Shown here: positions 45,787 to 54,978 of the stretch, piece by piece
Layout: each line of letters opens with the position of its first letter
Position numbering within the stretch: the stretch's first letter is position 1
Made by a program: the position numbers and the translations under genes
From: Butyrivibrio fibrisolvens
GTDB lineage: Bacteria > Bacillota > Clostridia > Lachnospirales > Lachnospiraceae
Length of the DNA stretch: 64,000 nt
Direction: 5' to 3'
Assembly (NCBI RefSeq): GCF_037113525.1
Contig: NZ_CP146963.1
Span: 4,154,001 to 4,218,000 of the forward strand
Notes under the pieces: generated by a model
The model's input: only the letters and a program-made list of their open reading frames with translations
Told to the model about the DNA's origin: nothing
Databases searched by the model: none

Positions 45787-47286
45787 TCAGTTGCCGTTCT
45801 TGCCGCCGAAGTCTGTGAGATGTCCTATAACCTTACCTGCTGCCCTGAAGAGGAACTTAACGTCATCGATACTTCTGATTCCTGCTATTCTTCTTGCAAG
45901 GAACTCAGGGTTAAATGATACCTTATAAACACTCTCAACAGCTTCTTTGATCTTCTCAGAACCCATTGGAGTCTTCATAACAGGCATTCTCTGATCGAAG
46001 TCCTCATATTTTTCTGTAAGGAGCCATCCGTTCTCTTTACACTCTTTATAAAGAGGTGTTCCCGGATAAGGAATAAGAACTGTTGCCTGAAGTGTATGTG
46101 CCCAGCCCTTGATAAGGATCTGACGACCAAGCTTTACAGTGTTCTGGACCATCTTCTCATCTTCCCATGGATATCCGAACATAAGAGTTATGTGAGGTGA
46201 AAGGCCTGCCTTCTTGGCATTCTTAAGGCTTTCAACCATCTTGTCAATATTCTCTCTCTTGTCGATCCTGTCGAGAGTTTCCTGGTTAGCACTTTCAAGT
46301 CCGAAGAGGACAAATCTGAAGCCTGCTTCACGCATAAGTCTGTACTCTTCATAAGAAAGAGCATCAAGACGCATGTTACAGTCCATGATAACTTTCTTAT
46401 TATATCCGCGGTCGATCATTCCCTGACAGAAAGTATGGAGCCATGTTCCAATAGGGAATGCCCCTGAATCGTCCATGATCTCCTTAACGCCGTACTTTTC
46501 AATAAGCATTCCGATCTCATCAAGAAGGCTCTCGGGAGATCTTGTAAGATACTGAGGATAAAGAGTTGTCCAGCTGCAGAAAGTACACTTATGGTGCCAG
46601 CAGTCACGTGCTGCCATTGTATAGGTTCCGGGTGTTCTGGAATAGTTACCGTTCTTTTCACTATAGAGCTTCCACTTTGTAAGGTCTCTGTCTATAAGAG
46701 GAAGGTCGTTAAGGTTCTGATTAAGTACAAATACACCTGTAGATGCAATGCCGCTTTCAGCGTTTTCTCCTGCAGCATTTTCTTTTCTATACCAGATACC
46801 CTGTGGAAGATCTGATACTTTGACCTTACCGCCATTAGCTTTAAGGTTATCAAGAAGGTCAGCCATAAGGAAATCATAGTTACCACCTGTAAGTACATAA
46901 TCTGCCTTACAGGAGTTCATTGTCTCCTCAGGGAAAGCTGTAACATGATCGCCTACTACTACGATGATCATATCAGGCTTCATCTTCTTGTATTCATCAA
47001 TGATCTCCCAGTGGAATCTTACTACGGGAGCCTTGGTCTCGATCATCATAACGTCAAGATCACGTCCCATGACTTCAGCTGTGAAGTCCTTGTAGGTCTT
47101 CTCTTCTGCGATTCCGTCATCCCAGAATACTTCATAGCCTTTGCTCTGAAGGAGGGTCGCACAGGATGCAGGTACCATAGGGTATATATATGTCGGACTG
47201 TTGAACCACTGGAACTGACGATTCTGTCCCAGAAGCGGTACTCCCTTTACGTTTTCAAGCGGCGGATATGCTATTGATACTCTCAT
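45787..47286 (-). CDS. B12-binding radical SAM protein
   Basis: A 499-residue protein. Residues 1-150 look like a cobalamin-binding domain (MRVSIAYPPLENVKG, YIYPMVPASCATLL), without the canonical DxHxxG motif. The radical SAM core has DCWHHKCTFCSW near residue 230, binding the 4Fe-4S cluster. FVLFGLESANQETLDRI and HITLMFGYPWEDEKMV are also typical. Such enzymes perform C-methylations or other radical modifications. Its place just before the polymerase gene suggests a modification of the glycan or its lipid-linked precursor. Confidence 0.88.
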   Translation of the reverse strand: MRVSIAYPPLENVKGVPLLGQNRQFQWFNSPTYIYPMVPASCATLLQSKGYEVFWDDGIAEEKTYKDFTAEVMGRDLDVMMIETKAPVVRFHWEIIDEYKKMKPDMIIVVVGDHVTAFPEETMNSCKADYVLTGGNYDFLMADLLDNLKANGGKVKVSDLPQGIWYRKENAAGENAESGIASTGVFVLNQNLNDLPLIDRDLTKWKLYSEKNGNYSRTPGTYTMAARDCWHHKCTFCSWTTLYPQYLTRSPESLLDEIGMLIEKYGVKEIMDDSGAFPIGTWLHTFCQGMIDRGYNKKVIMDCNMRLDALSYEEYRLMREAGFRFVLFGLESANQETLDRIDKRENIDKMVESLKNAKKAGLSPHITLMFGYPWEDEKMVQNTVKLGRQILIKGWAHTLQATVLIPYPGTPLYKECKENGWLLTEKYEDFDQRMPVMKTPMGSEKIKEAVESVYKVSFNPEFLARRIAGIRSIDDVKFLFRAAGKVIGHLTDFGGKNGN

Positions 47287-47393
47287 TTGTAAATCTCTCT
47301 TTCTATAAATCCGTTTTTAGTAAGATAGTTAAGTTCTTTATATTATGTAAATCATCATTTTTGGTTATCAATCAGATTATAAGTCTCTTGAAC

Positions 47394-48164
47394 TTAGTGA
47401 GGCTTTTTAAGCTGGCCTTTAAGATAGTCTGCGTACTCTTTCTCACTTTTAAGACCCAGTTTTTTATATACATAAAAGTACTCTTTACGTACAAGATTTG
47501 GATGGGACAGGCAGTAGCTTGTCATCTGACTGTCACTTCTTCCTATGCTCATAAGCGGCTTATTGGTATAAACAAAGCTGCCGCCACCTGCTCTTATCTG
47601 GCGTATATAAAATTCCATATCTATAAGCCATTTAAGCTTTGGATCATAGAGCCTTCCGTTATTCCTGTAGATAGTAGCACTTGGAGCGCCTATTACACTT
47701 TTGGTATAAAGATTTCTTATGTCCTTTTTGATAAGAAGCACATCTTCATCAGTAATGTGCCTTGCATATCTCCAGTCGGCGGACACTTCCCATGTCCCGG
47801 AAAAGGCAAGAGGTGCATCTGACTCTTCAATAAGTGATACGTATTCTGAAAGCGAATCCTTATCTGTAAACCAGTCATCATGAAGCATCATCTTGATGTA
47901 CTGACCCTTGGCATTTTCTATTGAAGAGTTCCAGTTATCTCCGGGCCTTCCTGTTGATGTGTGCTTTTTGTAAATAAGTCTGTCGCCGAGGGCGCCTTTG
48001 TATTTTCCAGCAATGTCTTCAAGTGATGATGAATTATTATCTGTAACATCGTCAGATACTATCACTTCATAGTCTGTGAAGCTTTGCGCTACTATGCTGT
48101 TTAAAAGTCTCTCAAGGCCATCCCTGTCCCTGTAGGCAGGTATGCATATTGAAACCTTAGGCAT
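47394..48164 (-). CDS. GT2 family glycosyltransferase
   Basis: A 256-residue GT-A enzyme: KVSICIPAYRDRDGLERLLN, then VIVSDDVTDNNSS and the metal-binding KMMLHDDWFTDKDS near 95, with LHDD in place of the usual DxD triad. VIGAPSATIYRN and DMEFYIRQI follow. The ATG directly abuts the stop of the DUF5672 gene (TAAATG), so the two are probably translated together. Specificity is unknown. Confidence 0.9.
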   Translation of the reverse strand: MPKVSICIPAYRDRDGLERLLNSIVAQSFTDYEVIVSDDVTDNNSSSLEDIAGKYKGALGDRLIYKKHTSTGRPGDNWNSSIENAKGQYIKMMLHDDWFTDKDSLSEYVSLIEESDAPLAFSGTWEVSADWRYARHITDEDVLLIKKDIRNLYTKSVIGAPSATIYRNNGRLYDPKLKWLIDMEFYIRQIRAGGGSFVYTNKPLMSIGRSDSQMTSYCLSHPNLVRKEYFYVYKKLGLKSEKEYADYLKGQLKKPH

Positions 48165-48917
48165 TTAGGTGTCCTCTTTCTTCTGGCCATACCGTATTCT
48201 TCTGTACAGTACCTTGATCCAGGGAGTCTTATCAAATTTAGGGAAGTCTGCGTTCTCGCCTCCCCATTTATGGAAGGTAAAGGGCTTTATCCCTGTGGTC
48301 TCTTCAAATGTCTGCTCTCTTCCAAAGTATCTTGCAACTTCTATAGGAGCATATTTACAGCCGGCAGCTTCAAGCTCCTTATGATGATGGCAGCACAGAA
48401 AGCCGTCTTCATTGTACCATCCATAAAAGCTCTCCCATGGAAGATTAAGCTGTCCGGGAAGGTCTAAGAGTTTCTTACTTCTTATTCCGACGCTGTTACC
48501 AACTCTTATTATCTTTCCATCAGGATCTCTGTATTTTACAGGATCGTCATCAGGTGGAAGCGGCCATGGAGATCCGATATAGTCATAGTCAAGGAACTCA
48601 TCTCTCCAGCTCTCAGGATGTATTACAAAGCCATCATAGTGAACCAGAAGGATATAGTCTGTTTTTATGTATTTACCAAGCTCATATACACAGGCGTAGT
48701 TAAACTTGTTGATCTCATCTATCTTGTCTATATGAGCATAGCGGATCTTCTTTGGAAGCATAAAGGGCTTTTCATGGGTTATAAGAACCGCATCACCAAA
48801 ATCTATGCCGCGCATGCTATATAGCATTGCTTTGATCGTAGGTTTTATCTTAACACTGGTAAGAGCTACAAGCGTCACATTTGGAAGCTGAAGTTTACCA
48901 TTTTTATACTCAGGCAT
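48165..48917 (-). CDS. DUF5672 family protein, probable glycosyltransferase
   Basis: About 250 residues. KTDYILLVHYDGFVIHPESW near residue 80, then DYIGSPWPLPPDD, VGNSVGIRSKKLLDL and WYNEDGFLCCHH are the conserved stretches of DUF5672. The family has a GT-A-like arrangement, but its activity has not been shown. The ATG at 48917 follows TTGAGG and is preferred over an in-frame TTG at 48929. It sits between GT17 and GT2 genes, which supports a transferase role. Confidence 0.85.
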   Translation of the reverse strand: MPEYKNGKLQLPNVTLVALTSVKIKPTIKAMLYSMRGIDFGDAVLITHEKPFMLPKKIRYAHIDKIDEINKFNYACVYELGKYIKTDYILLVHYDGFVIHPESWRDEFLDYDYIGSPWPLPPDDDPVKYRDPDGKIIRVGNSVGIRSKKLLDLPGQLNLPWESFYGWYNEDGFLCCHHHKELEAAGCKYAPIEVARYFGREQTFEETTGIKPFTFHKWGGENADFPKFDKTPWIKVLYRRIRYGQKKEDT

Positions 48918-48934
48918 ATCAATCCTCAATATTT

Positions 48935-49888
48935 CTACTTACTTAGTCCAATTTTTCTCATCACATGATGATAAGCCTTACGGCAAAATCTTCCCACAGT
49001 CAGGTCAAGCCTTGCTTTTATGCGCATCCATCCTGTGATAGGAGGCATTACAAGGTAACCGTAATAATCCAGGTTATCAAGAAGGTACTGAGGGTATCTG
49101 TTATCTACTTCAACCCTTTTAAACTCAGCATCTCTTCCGAGAAGGTCTCTTCCAAGTATCAGCTGATCCATTGTCTCTGCAAGGATCTCTCTGTCATTGT
49201 ATTCCTGATGAGCTGCTGCCTTGACCTTAATGCCGATCCTCTTGGCTGCATTGGTCTCTTTGATTCCGCCCATGTAGCCAAAATGCCATCCGCCATTTGG
49301 TACGCGGACTGACCTTGGATCTGTGGTTGCGATCTGATCGCGAAGTCTTACGATTCCGTCCTTAGGGAACTGGTTAATGCTTGTGATCTTGGTACCAAGC
49401 CACTTTCTGTCTTTTTCAGGAATCTCTGGGAACTCGCCTTCTGTTTCAAGGAGCTTACCGGATACTTCCATCATGTTTATAAAAGCATAGAAATTGTCCT
49501 GGGCAAGGTGATATACCTTACCCGGGTCAAACTCTGCAAAGACCTTTGTAAGAGCCTTGGGATCAGGGATCTCATCACAGTCGCTGAGCATTATTATGTC
49601 ATCTTCTCCCGCATCCTTAAGGCCTTCTATAAGGTGGTTCTTCTGAAAGACATCTCTTTCAAAAGCGTTTATATCAGTAGGATTTTCATCTACGACTATA
49701 TAAGTGATCTTATGAAGAAAGTCCTTGAACCTGTCCTTGTTCTTCTCAAAGCACAGTTCCTTGGGCTGACCCGAAAAGGTAGTCGTAGCTTCTTCTATAA
49801 CGAATCTGTCTACATATTTATCAAGGATATGAAGTCGCAGATCCAATATATCTACTTCGTTAAAAAAAGGAAAGCAATCGTAAACCAT
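48935..49888 (-). CDS. GT17 family glycosyltransferase
   Basis: About 317 residues. MVYDCFPFFNEVDILDLRLH opens the protein, and DIIMLSDCDEIPDPKAL near residue 100 carries the DxD motif of GT17. GGWHFGYMGGIKET near residue 225 is the family's other hallmark. GT17 is best known for eukaryotic beta-1,4-N-acetylglucosaminyltransferase III; bacterial members lie in surface glycan clusters. The ATG at 49888 is used rather than an in-frame TTG at 49903. Donor probably UDP-GlcNAc, by family inference only. Confidence 0.9.
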   Translation of the reverse strand: MVYDCFPFFNEVDILDLRLHILDKYVDRFVIEEATTTFSGQPKELCFEKNKDRFKDFLHKITYIVVDENPTDINAFERDVFQKNHLIEGLKDAGEDDIIMLSDCDEIPDPKALTKVFAEFDPGKVYHLAQDNFYAFINMMEVSGKLLETEGEFPEIPEKDRKWLGTKITSINQFPKDGIVRLRDQIATTDPRSVRVPNGGWHFGYMGGIKETNAAKRIGIKVKAAAHQEYNDREILAETMDQLILGRDLLGRDAEFKRVEVDNRYPQYLLDNLDYYGYLVMPPITGWMRIKARLDLTVGRFCRKAYHHVMRKIGLSK

Positions 49889-49914
49889 TTTTATTCCAAT
49901 CAATTTGTCGTTAA

Positions 49915-51747
49915 TCAGTGTGCTATATGACGACCTTCAAGTGTCGTCTCCATTATCTTTTCATCGTGAACTTCATAGATTATATCACACTTTTCAATAG
50001 TGTTAAGTCTATGGGCGATTATGATCATGGTCTTGCGTCCATGGAAGCTGTTGACTGCATCCATGACTGCTGCCTCTGTTTCATTATCAAGTGCACTTGT
50101 CGCTTCATCGAATACAAGTATCTCGGGATTGTGATAAAGAGCTCTTGCGATACCGATTCTCTGTCTCTGACCGCCTGACAGTCTTACACCTCTGTCACCG
50201 ATTCTGGTATCGAGGCCTTCAGGAAGTGTTTTGATGAACTCATCAAGCTGGGCTTCCTTAAGTACTTCCCAGAGTCTGTCTTCGTTGATCTTGTCAGCAT
50301 CTATTCCAAATGCGATATTGTCACGAATACTCTCATCTATAAGGTAGATAGACTGAGGGATATAGCCTATCTTGGAAAGCCATGACTCATAGTTACTAAA
50401 GACGTTCCTGTCATCGCAAAGGATATCACCTGTCTGTGCATGGAGAAGTCCAAGGAGGATATCTACTATAGTAGATTTACCGGCACCGGATGATCCGATA
50501 ATTCCTACTGACTTTCCTTTTGGAATTAACATATCTGCATTTGAGAAGATATTTTTGTCTGAGTCAGGATAGTGGAAGGTGATATGAGAAAGCTTTATCT
50601 CCTTATCAAGGCTAAGCTCAGGTCCTGAGATCTCTTCACGCTTTGCTCTCATCTCGCTGTTCGACTTCATTGATTCAGTAAGGTTATCAAAGACATAGTC
50701 AAGGCTGGGCTCTTCATATGCGATCTCAGCAAGATATGTATTGATACGGTTAGCAGAAGGAAGTAGTCTCATGGCAGCAACAGCAAAGGCTGACAGCTGG
50801 GGAACAAGAGTATTTATGCTTCCGCCTCTTACTATATAAACTGCTATATAGCTAAGTACTGCAGCAATGAATACTGTCTCAATAAGGAATCTCGGGGCTG
50901 CATTCATTACTGAATATCTTGTAGCAAGGCGCGCACCTATTTTACCTGATTCATAATAATTCCTGATAAAAAAGTCTTCGCGGTGGAGCACCTTTACGTC
51001 TTTAAGTCCGTAGATAGCCTGAATACGCCACTTGGCGATCCTTGACTGAATGCTCTGGTTCTTCTGACCGATGCTGTTGAGCCTTGGCTTCATGAGTCTG
51101 ATGATGATAAGAGTCAGTATAAGGAATACCGCTACTATGAAAAATGTCATCTGCCAGCTGATAAATACAAGTACTGCGGCAAGACATACGGATACTACGA
51201 TCTCTGTTGTAAGTGACAAAAGAGCAAGGATAAGCGCGAACATCTTAGGTATATCACTGTCTGTTATACGAAAGACTGTAGGGATATCTGCTCCCAGGTA
51301 ATACTCATAGGGCCTATTCAGAAACTCTCGCATTACACGGCTTATCATATCGTTCTGGCCTGTTGCTATAAAAGAGTTCTGTCTTGAAGTCAGCACCAGA
51401 AGGTAGATATTCTTGATAACGAATATAAGGATAAGAGCTATCAGCATGAATACTATGATGCTGTTATCATCATTGAGCCCTACCATAGTCATAAGCTTAT
51501 GGGTAAAGGGAACTTTCTCATTGATCTTCTCGATGGAATTATGGAGCTGTTCCGGATCCATAAGTGACTGGACTACTGTAAGGATTGAGGATACTCCGAG
51601 TGTTTCCAGAAGACCTCCAATGAGGATCATCACAGCAAGGATCAATGACTGTTCCTTCTGCTTTCTATCAAATATATGACGCAGTTTATGAAGTATACTA
51701 AGGGAAGCTGTTCCGCTTTTCTTTCTGTCTTTAGTTACGATTCCCAT
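49915..51747 (-). CDS. MsbA/PglK-type ABC exporter, membrane and ATPase domains fused
   Basis: A 610-residue half-transporter. Six membrane helices lie in residues 30-340 (type IV ABC exporter fold), then the nucleotide-binding domain: VGIIGSSGAGKSTIVDIL (Walker A), RLSGGQRQRIGIARAL (signature) and ILVFDEATSALD (Walker B). In glycan clusters such proteins flip lipid-linked oligosaccharides, as PglK does. It coexists with a Wzx flippase in the same region, so two lipid-linked substrates or a separate glycoprotein pathway are possible. Confidence 0.9.
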   Translation of the reverse strand: MGIVTKDRKKSGTASLSILHKLRHIFDRKQKEQSLILAVMILIGGLLETLGVSSILTVVQSLMDPEQLHNSIEKINEKVPFTHKLMTMVGLNDDNSIIVFMLIALILIFVIKNIYLLVLTSRQNSFIATGQNDMISRVMREFLNRPYEYYLGADIPTVFRITDSDIPKMFALILALLSLTTEIVVSVCLAAVLVFISWQMTFFIVAVFLILTLIIIRLMKPRLNSIGQKNQSIQSRIAKWRIQAIYGLKDVKVLHREDFFIRNYYESGKIGARLATRYSVMNAAPRFLIETVFIAAVLSYIAVYIVRGGSINTLVPQLSAFAVAAMRLLPSANRINTYLAEIAYEEPSLDYVFDNLTESMKSNSEMRAKREEISGPELSLDKEIKLSHITFHYPDSDKNIFSNADMLIPKGKSVGIIGSSGAGKSTIVDILLGLLHAQTGDILCDDRNVFSNYESWLSKIGYIPQSIYLIDESIRDNIAFGIDADKINEDRLWEVLKEAQLDEFIKTLPEGLDTRIGDRGVRLSGGQRQRIGIARALYHNPEILVFDEATSALDNETEAAVMDAVNSFHGRKTMIIIAHRLNTIEKCDIIYEVHDEKIMETTLEGRHIAH

Positions 51748-51840
51748 GAGTCAAACCTTTCAAATTAGTATCGTTTTACATATTATCCAAAATATCATCT
51801 TGGATAAGTTATCTATAGGATATATCTTAATGATCTATTA

Positions 51841-52719
51841 TTAGATCCTGGTCATCCATGAGGCATAGATGTCCTTCATCTGTCTTGTGTTAGTCCATTT
51901 AGACGGGACTATGTTAAGACTCTTATTATCATCTGCCGCGCTCAAAAATGCTGCCCACCAGCTAAAGCTTGAATTAGCAAGTATATGATGCCTGCATTCA
52001 GACATAAGGAAGAATTCCTTAATATCACTGTCATCGCCTGTAAGGCTTACAAAGCTTACATTGTCTGTATCTTTATACTTTTCTTTGCACCAGTCTATAT
52101 CATTTGAAAAAATATAAAACCTCGCATCAGGGTTCTTTTCTTTTACAAGGTCCATGGCCTTTTCATAATATTCATCAGTGCAGATCCCGCCGTAGGTTTC
52201 TTTAGAAACAGGTGTAAGATAGTCTCCTCTTCTGATGTGCATGGATACTGAGTTTGCATTTGCTATTTCTTGTCTTAGATCTGCCACGTCACTTTCGCTC
52301 ATGTAACGTTCCTTGTTTTTGCAGATATCAGCTCGAAGTTCCTGTCTGACACTATCATCATTAAAATACTTTTCAGACTGGAAATAGCCGTTTAAATATA
52401 TATCATCTGCCTTTAATACAGTCTCATCAAAGTTCCCATCAAGAGCTTCATAGTAGTCTTTATTCTTCCGGCCTGTAAGCTTTCTCCTGATGCGGCTTAA
52501 AGGATCCATATATGAATCCCTCATCTTCCTTATCTCTTTATCTTCTGCAAGATCATAGGATATTCCAAGCTTTGAAAGAACAGGATCACGCAGAGGATCT
52601 TCTATGAAGCCTGCATTATTATCCATCTTAACTTCCCTGCCAAGAAAAAGAAGTTCCTTATACAGTCCATACAAAAAGAGCTGGTTGCCCAGGCCTCCCT
52701 GCATCTTAATTATTATCAT
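51841..52719 (-). CDS. GT11 alpha-1,2-fucosyltransferase, second copy
   Basis: A 292-residue GT11 enzyme: MIIIKMQGGLGNQLFLYGLY, SMHIRRGDYLTPV (GDP-fucose binding) near 158, and ILANSSFSWWAAFLS near 250. It is clearly a different gene from the GT11 at 37.5 kb rather than a recent duplicate. It points to a fucosylated repeat unit or terminal decoration. Confidence 0.93.
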   Translation of the reverse strand: MIIIKMQGGLGNQLFLYGLYKELLFLGREVKMDNNAGFIEDPLRDPVLSKLGISYDLAEDKEIRKMRDSYMDPLSRIRRKLTGRKNKDYYEALDGNFDETVLKADDIYLNGYFQSEKYFNDDSVRQELRADICKNKERYMSESDVADLRQEIANANSVSMHIRRGDYLTPVSKETYGGICTDEYYEKAMDLVKEKNPDARFYIFSNDIDWCKEKYKDTDNVSFVSLTGDDSDIKEFFLMSECRHHILANSSFSWWAAFLSAADDNKSLNIVPSKWTNTRQMKDIYASWMTRI

Positions 52720-52771
52720 ATGTATCCTCGTTATCTCCCTGCATTCTTAGTTCAGGTCAGATCAAAATCTC

Positions 52772-53860
52772 TTATCTGGATTTCCCTGCAGCTGCCTTTC
52801 TAACTTTTACAGGAATGATAAATCTGTCATTTATAGCCATAACGATAAGATATATCTTTGGTGAAAAGAGGAATATATCCATCTTCTTCTTTTCATTAGG
52901 ATTAGCACCATTACTATTGAAGGCAGCATCAAAATTAGCTTTCTCACTATATATAGCATCCTTGATGCGGTTCATCTTGGACCTTTTTACATCTTTTTTA
53001 TCAGGGCCGCGATAAGCCTGAGTGTAATAGATCATTAGCCTTTTATAAAAATAGTAATTGTGTGTATCTGCAAGGTCGTCTCTTCCTATTGATCTAAGGA
53101 AAGCTGTGCGCTCCTTGTAGATAGGGATAAGGTCAGTAATGATACGCTCGCTTATTCCCTGATTCATATAGCTTCCTGATCTGTCACAGATATAATTATG
53201 ACTTGCATGATCAAGGAAAATAACCTTATTCGCCTTTGAAATAAGCTTTGTGGTGAACATAACATCCTCATACCATTTACTTTCATCAAAGCGATGGTCA
53301 CCGAGGAAGTCTTTGCTGTAGAGTTTATTCCAGGCACAGTTCTGAATCTGTATATCATCATTTTCAAGGATATACTGTTCAAGAGCTTCCTGACCTTCCA
53401 TAATGTAAGCCTTGTCAGTAGACGGATCCTCTGTTCTGTCTTCGTATACCCAGCGGTATCTTGTTATAGCTACATCTGCCTTATGCTCTCTTATGGCTGC
53501 CATAAGACGCATGTACATGTCAGGATCAACCCAGTCATCGCCATCCATAAAGCCAAGATATGTTCCTGTTGCAGCTTCGATTCCTGCATTTCTTCCGGAT
53601 GCAAGTCCGCCGTTTTTCTTATGTACGACTTTTACTCTAGGGTCTTTATCCGCATACTCATCGCATATTGCAGGGCATCCATCTGTAGAGCCATCGTCTA
53701 CAAGGATCACTTCTATGTTCTTATAAGTCTGAGCCAGAAGTGAATCAACGCATTTATTAAGATATTTTTCTCCGTTATAGACAGCAACTGATATGCTGAT
53801 CTTATCTGTCTGATCAGCTTCAGGTATTATACCGGGAATGTATTTTTCAAGTATTTTCAT
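52772..53860 (-). CDS. GT2 family glycosyltransferase
   Basis: A 362-residue enzyme: ISISVAVYNGEKYLNKCVDS, IEVILVDDGSTDGCPAICDE, YLGFMDGDDWVDPDMYMRL near 110, and NCAWNKLYSKDFLG with ESKWYEDVMFTTKL further on. It is close in type to the GT2 at 41.5 kb. The N-terminus has a short extension of about 20 residues before the fold starts. The acceptor and donor are unknown. Confidence 0.92.
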   Translation of the reverse strand: MKILEKYIPGIIPEADQTDKISISVAVYNGEKYLNKCVDSLLAQTYKNIEVILVDDGSTDGCPAICDEYADKDPRVKVVHKKNGGLASGRNAGIEAATGTYLGFMDGDDWVDPDMYMRLMAAIREHKADVAITRYRWVYEDRTEDPSTDKAYIMEGQEALEQYILENDDIQIQNCAWNKLYSKDFLGDHRFDESKWYEDVMFTTKLISKANKVIFLDHASHNYICDRSGSYMNQGISERIITDLIPIYKERTAFLRSIGRDDLADTHNYYFYKRLMIYYTQAYRGPDKKDVKRSKMNRIKDAIYSEKANFDAAFNSNGANPNEKKKMDIFLFSPKIYLIVMAINDRFIIPVKVRKAAAGKSR

Positions 53861-53877
53861 ATATCAAACCTTAAATA

Positions 53878-54828
53878 TCACATCTGCGATTTAAGAAACT
53901 GCGCAGTAAGCTGTATTCCTTCTTCTAGTGACAAAAGCTCTGGATCTCCAAAATCCGCTTTATATCTGCTGATATCAAGTACATTAACAGGTACATCCAC
54001 AAGCCTTGCAGGCACGCGATTAACTATTGCTTTCTTGCCCGTTATCTTCTCGATAGCCTGGATAACTTCAAGGACGCTTGTGCCCTGGCCGCTTCCAAAG
54101 TTATAAAGCTTATTGGCAGCATCATCCTCTGATATCCTGAGGATTCCCTTGATAACATCAGCTATATAGATATAGTCTCTGACTACGCTTCCGTCTCCTG
54201 CCAGTGTCAGCGGCTCATCTTTAAGGACGCGGTGAAGGAAATTGGTAACAACGCCCTGTACGCCATTAGTCCTCTGGTATGGACCGTAAGGATTGGCAAG
54301 TCTTATGATGCGATAGTCAATATCGTGGATATAGTTATAAAGGTATAATAGCTTTTCAATAGTCAGCTTCTGGATTCCGTATGATGAGATAGGAAATGCA
54401 TCATCATCTTCCTTGCAAATACCTGTGTGATCCTTGCCGTAAACAGTTCCTCCTGAAGAAAGGAACACTACACGGGGACGGGATGAGATACTTGCATCAA
54501 GGAGCTTTGTTGTAGGTAATACATTGTCCGTGTACTCTGCTGCTATATTCTGATTGGAGTTAGTCGGGCAGGTAGTACTGATAAGGTGGAAAATAAGATC
54601 CTGTCCATTTACAAGATCATCAGCTATATCAGCTATCTTTGAAAAATCACCTGTTATAAACTTCGCACCGCTCTTTTCCCATCTTGCAGCACGCGTCTGT
54701 TCAAACGAAGCGTCAAAAAGGGTCAGAGAAGCGCCGCGGGATATAAGTTCATCGGTAAGATTTGTTCCGATAAAACCACCGGCTCCAAGTATCAATATTT
54801 TTTTATTACTGTAATAGTTATCTGCCAT
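53878..54828 (-). CDS. NAD-dependent nucleotide-sugar epimerase/dehydratase, GalE-like
   Basis: A 316-residue extended SDR protein with ILGAGGFIGTNLTDEL (NAD-binding GxxGxxG), FLSSGGTVYG, SSYGIQKLTIEK (YxxxK catalytic pair) and RLANPYGPYQRTNGVQG. It resembles UDP-glucose/UDP-GlcNAc 4-epimerases in cell-surface loci. It probably supplies a UDP-hexose donor to the local transferases. It is the first gene of a long minus-strand run, divergent from the GT4 gene at 54.98 kb. Confidence 0.87.
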   Translation of the reverse strand: MADNYYSNKKILILGAGGFIGTNLTDELISRGASLTLFDASFEQTRAARWEKSGAKFITGDFSKIADIADDLVNGQDLIFHLISTTCPTNSNQNIAAEYTDNVLPTTKLLDASISSRPRVVFLSSGGTVYGKDHTGICKEDDDAFPISSYGIQKLTIEKLLYLYNYIHDIDYRIIRLANPYGPYQRTNGVQGVVTNFLHRVLKDEPLTLAGDGSVVRDYIYIADVIKGILRISEDDAANKLYNFGSGQGTSVLEVIQAIEKITGKKAIVNRVPARLVDVPVNVLDISRYKADFGDPELLSLEEGIQLTAQFLKSQM

Positions 54829-54963
54829 TCGGCTTTGTATTCTCCGGGTATCATAGTTTTGTTATTAGAGGTATATAAGGGCCTGCAACCTCAAAAAACG
54901 CAGACCTCCCCTTATAGCCTTTAACATTATATCCTAACCAATAAAAAAAGTCGAATAATGTGC

Positions 54964-54978
54964 TATACTGATTCTATG
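54964..54978 (+). promoter_or_regulatory. Extended -10 promoter placing the transcript start at the ATG (leaderless)
   Basis: TGTGCTATACT has the TG-n-TATACT form of an extended -10 element, with the hexamer at 54964-54969. Six bases separate it from the ATG at 54976, so transcription should begin at or within a base of the start codon. No Shine-Dalgarno sequence is present upstream. Confidence 0.5.
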
